From positions 8,208-13,400 of the forward strand of contig DCAF01000057.1 in NCBI GenBank assembly GCA_002311915.1: a DNA stretch of 5,193 nucleotides, written 5' to 3'. Source of the DNA: Sulfurovum sp. UBA1140. GTDB lineage: Bacteria; Campylobacterota; Campylobacteria; Campylobacterales; Sulfurovaceae. The notes beneath the pieces were generated by a model. It made no database searches and was not told where the DNA came from. It was given only the letters and a program-made list of their open reading frames with translations. The translations under genes and the position numbers were made by a program. Position 1 is the first letter of the stretch. Each line of letters begins with the position of its first letter. Shown one piece after another: positions 1-5,166 of this stretch.

Positions 1-24
1 CCAACCAGAGTATTTGTTGGTTAG
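1..24 (+). CDS. 3' end of an upstream gene (partial, unidentified)
   Basis: Two forward frames are open from the window edge and stop at the next gene's start. One reads P-T-R-V-F-V-G and stops with TAG at 22-24, directly before the ATG at 25. The other reads Q-P-E-Y-L-L-V-R and stops with TGA at 26-28, giving the common ATGA stop/start overlap. The next gene has no good Shine-Dalgarno site, so either arrangement fits translational coupling to a preceding gene in the same operon. Eight codons are too few to identify a family. From the order in relatives I would expect a small DUF4006-type protein or ccoP, but this is inference only. Confidence 0.35.
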   Translation, partial: PTRVFVG

Positions 25-714
25 ATGAAAAGTTTTTTTAAAAATACAGGAGTGCTTTTTGCACTCCTTCTCACCTCTACAGCTTTTATTGCAGCTGATA
101 CAAACACAAGCGTTCCTCAAAAAATAAATATTGATTCTAGGTTTATCTTAGAGGGTAAAAAAAGTATTGACCCAAGAGCTATTGAAAAAATAGATACAAT
201 GGGAAGTGAACTTTTTGTAAAAACAGGCGTTAACGTCTATATTTATGCAGTTGAGCGTTATGCCAATAAAAAGCATGATGATACCAAAAGCAAAATGGCA
301 TTTATAAAAAGTTTTGAAAGTAATATCACTAAGGATTTAAAAGACCCTTTTGTTCTTTTAAGTCTATCTGTTGAAGATATGCACATCAATATTCGATATA
401 GCGAAGAGTTGGCATCAGCTATTGATAGAGATTCTATACTTGATGTCAATATTATTCCTGTACTTATCTCTAAAGATAAAAACTCTCTTTATGCTAAGTT
501 GTCGGCAGCTTTACTTAATGGATATGCTGCCATTACAGATTCAGTTGCAGAGAGCAGAGGTTTAGAGCTTGATTCTAGTATTGGTAGTGAAGGAACAACT
601 TTTGCAGCCATCTGGAGAGTTTTTATGTACACCGTTATTAGTATAGGGTTGTTGGTTTATTCTTATGCACTTTATAGAGGAAGGAGAAGAAAGAAAATAG
701 ATGCAGATTTTTAA
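25..714 (+). CDS. Exported, C-terminally membrane-anchored TPM-like domain protein
   Basis: The function is unknown. Residues 1-24 look like a Sec signal peptide: K2/K6, a hydrophobic core at 9-23, and likely cleavage between A24 and D25. Residues about 35-178 form an alpha/beta domain whose pattern resembles TPM (YgcG-type) domains: a helix then a strand (V-N-V-Y-I-Y-A-V, 69-76), a 'D-P-F-V-L-L-S-L-S' strand (107-115), a following strand (I-N-I-R-Y, 121-125) and helices to about 178. The glycine-rich loop typical of TPM proteins is not evident, so the match is by pattern only. A transmembrane segment (about 194-216) is followed by a basic tail (R-G-R-R-R-K-K, 218-224), which predicts a periplasmic domain anchored from its C-terminus. 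The start has no clear Shine-Dalgarno site and is probably coupled to the gene upstream. The 3' end overlaps the FixH-like gene by 14 nt. In Campylobacter a comparable pair of hypothetical genes follows ccoNOQP, so a role in cbb3 oxidase maturation is plausible but unproven. Confidence 0.8.
   Translation: MKSFFKNTGVLFALLLTSTAFIAADTNTSVPQKINIDSRFILEGKKSIDPRAIEKIDTMGSELFVKTGVNVYIYAVERYANKKHDDTKSKMAFIKSFESNITKDLKDPFVLLSLSVEDMHINIRYSEELASAIDRDSILDVNIIPVLISKDKNSLYAKLSAALLNGYAAITDSVAESRGLELDSSIGSEGTTFAAIWRVFMYTVISIGLLVYSYALYRGRRRKKIDADF
678..700 (+). promoter_or_regulatory. Purine-rich ribosome binding site inside the preceding gene's basic tail
   Basis: A purine run leads to the ATG at 701. It contains AAGGAG at 681-686, 14 nt before the start, and a closer GAAGAAAG stretch. 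The same bases encode the arginine/lysine C-terminal tail of the TPM-like protein, so the Shine-Dalgarno site is also the membrane-topology signal of the upstream protein. AAGGAG is somewhat far from the ATG, so the closer purines or re-initiation after the stop at 712-714 may also contribute. Confidence 0.55.
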
Positions 715-1282
715 ATATAAAATAGAAAAATATCACCTTTGGTTACTCTTTTTCTTTACCATCTTTGGAGGAACCTTCTCCATGATAGTCTGGACGGTTA
801 AGAGTGCAGTTAAGACCCCTGTCTATGAAGATAAAAGCTTTTTAAGCTCATATCATATTGTAGATGATAATTTTAATGAGATAGTAGCTAAAAATCATCG
901 TTTTAAGATGCGTTATGATGTTAAAATTAAAGTCAATGATAGAACGGTGGGTATGGAGTTTAAAGATGCTTTTTTAGGTTATCGTTCGTTAGAGAAACAG
1001 AGTACCAATCAAGATATGTTACTGGTTGGGGATAATGCTATCTCTATTGTTATAACCAATAAAAAAAGTAGTCAGATTGTCTCTGATGCCAATATATCGC
1101 TTCAGATTACAAGAGCGATTGAAGATATGTATGACATTGATTTGAATGCATTTAAGTATGAGAATGATTCGTATAATGCCAAAGCCAAAATTGATTTAGC
1201 AGGTAATTGGAATATTATTGGTAAAATTCAAGTGCTTGATGATATAGGGTATCTATATATTAAAAGCAACACCAAAAAATAG
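701..1282 (+). CDS. FixH/CcoH-like single-pass membrane protein
   Basis: This is a 193-residue protein with a short cytoplasmic N-terminus, one transmembrane helix (about 12-33) and a periplasmic C-terminal domain. FixH-like traits are the post-membrane segment T-P-V-Y-E-D-K-S-F (39-47), which resembles the 'yydkg' region after the FixH helix; the T-R pair in a beta-rich segment (I-S-L-Q-I-T-R, 132-138); Y158 followed by A-K-A; and the G-N-W turn (168-170) before the last strands, corresponding to the family's G-x-W. It is longer than a typical FixH (around 150-170 residues), with extra sequence between the membrane-proximal motif and the T-R strand. FixH/CcoH proteins take part in assembly or stabilisation of cbb3 cytochrome c oxidase. 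The start at 701 is needed to include the whole transmembrane helix. Its 14-nt overlap with the upstream gene implies co-translation. The family call rests on pattern matching, so it is less certain than the topology. Confidence 0.72.
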   Translation: MQIFKYKIEKYHLWLLFFFTIFGGTFSMIVWTVKSAVKTPVYEDKSFLSSYHIVDDNFNEIVAKNHRFKMRYDVKIKVNDRTVGMEFKDAFLGYRSLEKQSTNQDMLLVGDNAISIVITNKKSSQIVSDANISLQITRAIEDMYDIDLNAFKYENDSYNAKAKIDLAGNWNIIGKIQVLDDIGYLYIKSNTKK

Positions 1283-1317
1283 AAGATGTAGGTTTTTTAC
1301 CTACATTTTAATTTTTT
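1283..1317 (+). terminator. Rho-independent terminator after the FixH-like gene
   Basis: ATGTAGGT (1286-1293) pairs with ACCTACAT (1299-1306) around a five-T loop (1294-1298). The stem extends by a G-T and two A-T pairs to 1283/1309. A T-rich tract follows (TTTTAATTTTTT, to about 1317). The hairpin starts one base after the stop codon of the FixH-like gene. On the opposite strand the stem is followed by a weaker T stretch (the complement of AAAAAA at 1274-1279), so it may also work for the convergent gene. That gene's stop codon (1301-1303) lies in the downstream arm. Confidence 0.8.
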
Positions 1318-2533
1318 CTCCCCCTATATAAACATCATCCACCCTATTTACATGTAAAATAGTCTGTAGAGCAATATCTTCAAGACTGTTGGGCTCATCG
1401 GGTAGTGAAACCAATGCAAAATCAGCATCTCTATTCAGTTCAATTTTTCCACTATTTAAATTAAATATTTCAGCAGGTACCGAGGTAACGCCTTTGATTA
1501 GTAAAGCAGAGAGTTTGTCTAATGCTTCCTCATGATGTAACATTAAAGCAGAACGAAGTTCATCAAAGATATTAAGTGAATTGTTGGAGCTTAATCCATC
1601 GGTTGCTACCGAGAAAGGGATGTTTAGTTCATGAAGTTTTTCGATAGGAAGTCGTCCACAACCTAAAAAACGGTTAGAACGAGGACAGTGGGCAATAGAG
1701 TGACCTTTTTTTGCCAAATACTCCAGCTCTTTGGTTGTGGCTTGTACAGCATGGGTAAAGTGTGTGGGAATGCTATCAAAACTCTCTATAAACTCCGAGA
1801 TATTGGTAACAGATTTAGAGGTTGAAAAGAACTTTTGAAAAAATTCTAAGAATGCACCCGAATTGTTCTCTAACCACTCTCTTTCAGATTGTGACTCTAG
1901 GAAATGAGCAGAGAGGGGGAGTTGTTCGGTAATAGCCACATTAATGGCTCGTTTTAAGACAATGGGGTGAACAGAGTAGGGGGCATGGATGGCAATGGCA
2001 GGAATAATACCCTCTCCACACTTCTTTGAGACATCAAGCCGTTCAAGAAAATCTTGATAGAGCATATCGGCTGTTGAAGCGTTTGAGCCTATGAGTTCAT
2101 TAAAAAAGATTACTTTTTGAGGGGTTTGGGTACAGACTTCAAGCTCTGTCCCAAAACTTGATATGGTTCCAAAAGTGGTGATTCCTGAATTCATCATTGT
2201 TTGACAGGCTTTCTGCATTACAGCATTATCACACTTGGCAACCAAATCTTCACGATTTTTAATAACAGAATTTAGCCATGGCATAAATTCACCATACTGC
2301 AGGGTTGTGCTGTTTGCAGAAAATTCTAAATGTACATGGGTGTTGATAAAGCCTGGATAGAGTACAGAGTTTTTTTTAGCTTCTAGCACTTTGGCATGGG
2401 GATATTGTTGTTTTAATTTGCTTAAGGGTTCTATTGCATGGATTTTTTTTTCAAAGGCTACTGCCAAGTTCTCTTTGAATGTTCCATCTATGTAGATATA
2501 GTTCGGAGATAATAGTGTCATTTTATGGCTCAT
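1301..2533 (-). CDS. mqnX: Aminodeoxyfutalosine deaminase-type amidohydrolase (COG0402)
   Basis: This is a 410-residue cytosolic metal-dependent deaminase of the amidohydrolase superfamily. Visible motifs are P-G-F-I-N-T-H-V-H-L-E (60-70, metal ligands H66 and H68), H-A-P-Y-S-V-H-P (183-190), S-A-H-F-L-E-S (208-214, metal ligand H210 and catalytic E213), H261, A-H-C-P-R-S-N (281-287) and A-T-D-G-L-S-S-N-N-S (310-319, metal/base D311). All key residues of an active cog0402 deaminase are present. The sequence type, including E-R-E-W-L at 217-221, matches the epsilonproteobacterial group whose member Nis0429 (Nitratiruptor) was shown to deaminate 6-aminodeoxyfutalosine to futalosine in menaquinone synthesis. 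Older databases call such proteins chlorohydrolases or adenosine deaminases. Another purine or S-adenosylhomocysteine-type substrate cannot be excluded by eye. M1 is chosen for length; M5 is a possible alternative, and neither has a clear Shine-Dalgarno site. The gene stands alone, convergent with the FixH-like gene and divergent from the DUF2018 gene. Runs of nine and eight A (coding strand) fall in the first 55 codons. Confidence 0.82.
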   Translation of the reverse strand: MSHKMTLLSPNYIYIDGTFKENLAVAFEKKIHAIEPLSKLKQQYPHAKVLEAKKNSVLYPGFINTHVHLEFSANSTTLQYGEFMPWLNSVIKNREDLVAKCDNAVMQKACQTMMNSGITTFGTISSFGTELEVCTQTPQKVIFFNELIGSNASTADMLYQDFLERLDVSKKCGEGIIPAIAIHAPYSVHPIVLKRAINVAITEQLPLSAHFLESQSEREWLENNSGAFLEFFQKFFSTSKSVTNISEFIESFDSIPTHFTHAVQATTKELEYLAKKGHSIAHCPRSNRFLGCGRLPIEKLHELNIPFSVATDGLSSNNSLNIFDELRSALMLHHEEALDKLSALLIKGVTSVPAEIFNLNSGKIELNRDADFALVSLPDEPNSLEDIALQTILHVNRVDDVYIGGEKIKM

Positions 2534-2551
2534 TTTTGATATTTTTGTAGA

Positions 2552-2560
2552 ATTTTAACA
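2552..2560 (-). promoter_or_regulatory. Candidate extended -10 promoter for the deaminase gene
   Basis: Read on the minus strand, this is TGTTAAAAT: a TG, one spacer base, then TAAAAT, which matches TATAAT at five of six positions. No convincing -35 is seen upstream, which is common for sigma-70 promoters in this phylum. A start about 7 nt downstream would leave a leader of only about 12 nt before the ATG at 2533, with no Shine-Dalgarno site in it. Confidence 0.4.
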
Positions 2561-2604
2561 TAGAAATAGAAGAGATTGCTTTTCGCTACTTAATAACAAT
2601 GTAG

Positions 2605-2627
2605 TTTAACTTTTCATTCGATATAAT
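2605..2627 (+). promoter_or_regulatory. Sigma-70 promoter for the DUF2018-ispB-hemA operon
   Basis: A perfect TATAAT lies at 2622-2627, 30 nt before the ATG at 2658. Upstream, TTTAACTTTT (2605-2614) differs by one base from the TTTAAGTnTT element described for Campylobacter sigma-70 promoters, which replaces a classical -35. With transcription starting around 2634, the leader would be about 24 nt and include the Shine-Dalgarno site. No operator palindrome of convincing length was found around it. Confidence 0.6.
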
Positions 2628-2645
2628 CATCAAAATTAAAAACTT

Positions 2646-2649
2646 GGAG
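2646..2649 (+). promoter_or_regulatory. Shine-Dalgarno site of the DUF2018 gene
   Basis: GGAG (within TTGGAGA) sits 8 nt before the ATG at 2658. This is the best-formed ribosome binding site in the window and it fixes the start of the DUF2018 gene. Confidence 0.75.
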
Positions 2650-2657
2650 AAACAAAA

Positions 2658-2933
2658 ATGAATATTTTTGATGAAGAAGACGATCAGTTTGTAGGAACCC
2701 CAAAAAGTAACTTTTTTTCAATAGCTAAAACAGCTAATGAGAATATCGTAGAGATGGAGATAGACAAAATGTTTAGACGTTTTGCAGTAGCTGAGAAGAT
2801 TCTTGAAGAGAAAGGTCTTGAAGAGGAGCATGAGCAACTTATGCGTGCAATGGTTATCGACAAAGAGTTGGATGACAGAGCCAATAGTTTGTATATAGAG
2901 CTTGTGGGTAATATTGTTACTCAATGTGAATAA
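2658..2933 (+). CDS. DUF2018 family protein (HP0242-like)
   Basis: This is a 91-residue acidic protein with no signal peptide or membrane segment, so it is predicted to be cytosolic. The N-terminus is acidic (D5-E-E-D-D9) and leads to the family-like segment F-V-G-T-P-K-S-N-F-F (11-20), then mostly helical sequence (about 21-89) rich in E, K and L, ending T-Q-C-E. This matches DUF2018, a small Campylobacterota family. Its H. pylori member HP0242 has a solved structure, an intertwined all-helical homodimer, but no assigned function. Length agrees with the family (about 90 residues). It is the first gene of an operon with polyprenyl synthetase and hemA, 24 nt upstream of the former; in H. pylori HP0242 also lies close to these two. 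The context suggests an association with isoprenoid or haem metabolism, but nothing in the sequence shows a catalytic site. Confidence 0.85.
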   Translation: MNIFDEEDDQFVGTPKSNFFSIAKTANENIVEMEIDKMFRRFAVAEKILEEKGLEEEHEQLMRAMVIDKELDDRANSLYIELVGNIVTQCE

Positions 2934-2948
2934 TAGACAGACTAGAGT

Positions 2949-2953
2949 AAGGA
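2949..2953 (+). promoter_or_regulatory. Shine-Dalgarno site of the polyprenyl synthetase gene
   Basis: AAGGA lies 4 nt before the ATG at 2958 and 7 nt before an in-frame GTG at 2961. The spacing to the ATG is short, so the GTG, one codon later, is a serious alternative start. The choice changes only one residue. Confidence 0.55.
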
Positions 2954-2957
2954 CAAA

Positions 2958-3857
2958 ATGGTGATAAATGCCGTTGAGAGAAAGATAGAGCAGTATGTTT
3001 CTGAGCTTGGTGACCATTATGTGTCATCACTCTATCGAAAACTACCCCATGGAAAACGACTTAGAACAAAATTGATTTTAAAGATTGCTGGTAGTGATTT
3101 GAAAGTCATAAAGACTGCTGCCACTGTTGAGATGATTCATGCAGCCAGTCTTCTTCATGATGATGTAATAGATGATGCCAATACGCGTCGAGGACAAATT
3201 TCGGTTAATGCCAGTGAAGGCAACAAAACGGCCATTATGATGGGTGATATACTCTACTCTAAAGCTTTTTTTGAGTTAATTGGTATATCTCCTGAAGTGG
3301 CAAAGGTTGTCTCTAATGCTGTTGTACAACTAAGTCTTGGCGAACTTGCCGATGTAGAACTTTCTAAACAATTTCATACCAATCGTGATGCTTATTTGAA
3401 AATGCTTTATCAAAAAACAGCATCACTCATGGAGGCAAGTGCTGAATCGGCTGCCATTTTAGCAGGAAAACCAAGAGTTGCTTATAGGAAATATGGACAT
3501 AATTTGGGTATTGCTTTTCAAATGATTGATGACATTTTGGACATTACTACGGACAGTAAGACCTTAGGAAAACCCGCCCTGCATGATTTTGTTGAGGGGA
3601 AAGTAACCCTCCCTTATATGTATCTGTATGAGAAGTTGGATGCTTCCGAGCAGAAGAAGTTGGTTTCACTACATCGAAAACGATTAAATCTTCAAGATGA
3701 GCAGTGGATTAAAAGTAAAATGGCAGAGTATCATATTATCGAAAAATCATATGCTGAGGCTAAAGTTTTAATTGTAGAAGCGATAACTTTAATGGAGTCT
3801 TTGGGTGAAAAAGATTTATCAAATATTGCAAAAGCGATGATAGAAAGAGAGTTCTAA
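2958..3857 (+). CDS. ispB: Long-chain trans-polyprenyl diphosphate synthase
   Basis: This 299-residue soluble prenyltransferase elongates allylic diphosphates with isopentenyl diphosphate, very likely to make the menaquinone side chain. Motifs in order: G-K-R-L-R (32-36, IPP binding, followed by T rather than the usual P); the first aspartate-rich motif L-L-H-D-D-V-I-D-D (65-73) with R-R-G at 77-79; G-D-I-L-Y (96-100); the second aspartate-rich motif F-Q-M-I-D-D-I-L-D (187-195); and G-K-P (204-206) with E-G-K-V-T-L-P (213-219). The positions four and five residues before the first DDxxD are S64 and A63. These are small, as in IspB-type long-chain enzymes, unlike the aromatic residues of farnesyl/geranylgeranyl synthases. 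Campylobacterota mainly use MK-6, so the product may be hexaprenyl rather than the octaprenyl implied by the ispB name. The gene lies 24 nt after DUF2018 and 1 nt before hemA, so it is part of one operon. Confidence 0.92.
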   Translation: MVINAVERKIEQYVSELGDHYVSSLYRKLPHGKRLRTKLILKIAGSDLKVIKTAATVEMIHAASLLHDDVIDDANTRRGQISVNASEGNKTAIMMGDILYSKAFFELIGISPEVAKVVSNAVVQLSLGELADVELSKQFHTNRDAYLKMLYQKTASLMEASAESAAILAGKPRVAYRKYGHNLGIAFQMIDDILDITTDSKTLGKPALHDFVEGKVTLPYMYLYEKLDASEQKKLVSLHRKRLNLQDEQWIKSKMAEYHIIEKSYAEAKVLIVEAITLMESLGEKDLSNIAKAMIEREF

Positions 3858-3858
3858 A

Positions 3859-5166
3859 ATGTCCTATCAAGTGGTCTCCTTTAACCATAAAAATTGTGAA
3901 CAGATTGCCCGAGAGCAGTTAGCATTCTCTACCGAGGATGAGAAGAGAGCGATGCTTTTAAAGTTAACAGGCTTTGATTTTATCGAAGAGGCGTACATTG
4001 TCTCTACTTGCAACAGGGTTGAAATAGTGGTGGCGACCAAAGATGCTTTTTCAAGTTATCATGCCATTTTAGGACTGCTTAGTTTACGTTCAGGTCTTAG
4101 TTTTTATGAGCTTAAAGGGATGGATGGCAGATATGATGCTGGTGAAGCTATTCTTCATATCTTCTCGGTCGTCTCTTCTTTAGAGTCCATTGTTATAGGT
4201 GAGTCACAGATAACAGGTCAGGTTAAAGATGCTTATCGTTTCTCTTTTCATAATAAAACAGCAGGAAGACAGCTTAATCGTGTAATCTCTTATGCTGTGA
4301 AATGTGCAGCCGAGGTTCGTAATGTGACCAATATCTCTAAGCATCCCATCTCTATCCCTTCGGTTGCTGTGACACAAGCCCATAAAATATATGGAGACAA
4401 TATCTCTGGAATGACAGCCGTGATTATCGGTGCAGGTGAGATGGGGTTAATCGCAGCCAAGAATCTTTTGCGTTTAGATTGTGATATTTTACTCTTAGGG
4501 CGAGATAGCGATAAGATTAAGAGTATTGCTAAAGATTTGGGGTCAAATGTAAGGTTTGACACCATGGAAAATCTGCATAAATATCTTAATCGTTATCGAC
4601 TGCTCTTCTCTGCCACGTCAGCCAAAGGTATTATTATTCAACCCTCTATGATAGAGAGTGATAATTTGGATAGGGTTTGGTTTGATATGGCAATTCCTAG
4701 AGATATTGATGATATGGGATTAGAGAAACTACAACTTTTTAGAATAGACGACCTTAAAGCCATCTCGAAAGAGAATTATGCACTTAAAGAGGAACAAGCC
4801 ACACGAGCGGTTGATATTGTTGAAAAGTATAAAGCAGAGTTTTATAAGTGGCTTCGAGCCTTATCGATAGAGCCTGTTATTAAAAATATGCGATTACAAG
4901 TTAAAGATGCTATCGAGAGTGAACTTAACCGTGCTATTGATAAGAAATTTGTACCACAAGAGTATAGGGACAATATGCAAAAGATGGCAGAGCAGATGTT
5001 TAATCGGTTTTTACACGATGCCACACAAAACCTGCGTAGATGTTCATCAGAAGCAAATTCAACGAAGAGGGTTGATGCAATTAAAGAGCTATTTGATATT
5101 ACAACCAGTGACAAAAATGTAAAAAAGTATAAAACTGAACATCATGTTAAAGGGTATCAAAAGTAG
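3859..5166 (+). CDS. hemA: Glutamyl-tRNA reductase
   Basis: This 435-residue cytosolic enzyme reduces glutamyl-tRNA(Glu) with NADPH to glutamate-1-semialdehyde, the first committed step of C5-pathway haem synthesis; HemL takes the product. Visible features are the catalytic domain with S-T-C-N-R-V-E (49-55, nucleophile C51); H100 opening the conserved segment that contains I-G-E-S-Q-I-T-G-Q-V-K-D-A-Y (113-126); the NADPH-binding domain with G-A-G-E-M-G (191-196); S-A-T (251-253); F-D-M-A-I-P-R-D-I-D (275-284); and a long helical C-terminal dimerisation domain (about 300-415). The length is normal for the family. The last 19 residues (417-435) are a lysine-rich tail probably outside the fold. 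The start is the only reasonable one, a single base after the synthase stop codon. The Shine-Dalgarno is weak (purines at 3846-3851 within the upstream gene), which suggests translational coupling. In relatives proS and hemC follow. Confidence 0.97.
   Translation: MSYQVVSFNHKNCEQIAREQLAFSTEDEKRAMLLKLTGFDFIEEAYIVSTCNRVEIVVATKDAFSSYHAILGLLSLRSGLSFYELKGMDGRYDAGEAILHIFSVVSSLESIVIGESQITGQVKDAYRFSFHNKTAGRQLNRVISYAVKCAAEVRNVTNISKHPISIPSVAVTQAHKIYGDNISGMTAVIIGAGEMGLIAAKNLLRLDCDILLLGRDSDKIKSIAKDLGSNVRFDTMENLHKYLNRYRLLFSATSAKGIIIQPSMIESDNLDRVWFDMAIPRDIDDMGLEKLQLFRIDDLKAISKENYALKEEQATRAVDIVEKYKAEFYKWLRALSIEPVIKNMRLQVKDAIESELNRAIDKKFVPQEYRDNMQKMAEQMFNRFLHDATQNLRRCSSEANSTKRVDAIKELFDITTSDKNVKKYKTEHHVKGYQK

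Noticed and set aside
2510..2533. Second methionine (M5, 2519-2521) as the true start of the deaminase
   Set aside because: Neither start has a ribosome binding site. The upstream ATG lies a plausible distance from the candidate promoter, so I kept it, though M5 remains possible.
2560..2640. Fur-like or other operator palindrome in the divergent intergenic region
   Set aside because: Short AT-rich symmetries such as GATATAATC overlap the -10 element, but arms are only about 3 bp and do not match a 19-bp Fur box. AT-rich sequence gives these by chance.
2718..3017. Minus-strand open frame of 99 codons opposite DUF2018 and the start of the synthase
   Set aside because: It is antisense to two well-supported genes, has no Shine-Dalgarno site, and its protein resembles no known family. 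It spans a gene boundary, as a chance frame would.
4290..5114. Minus-strand open frames opposite hemA (4290-4565 and 4842-5114)
   Set aside because: The hemA frame has all family motifs over this region. The antisense frames are low-complexity, serine/leucine/isoleucine-rich shadows without start signals.
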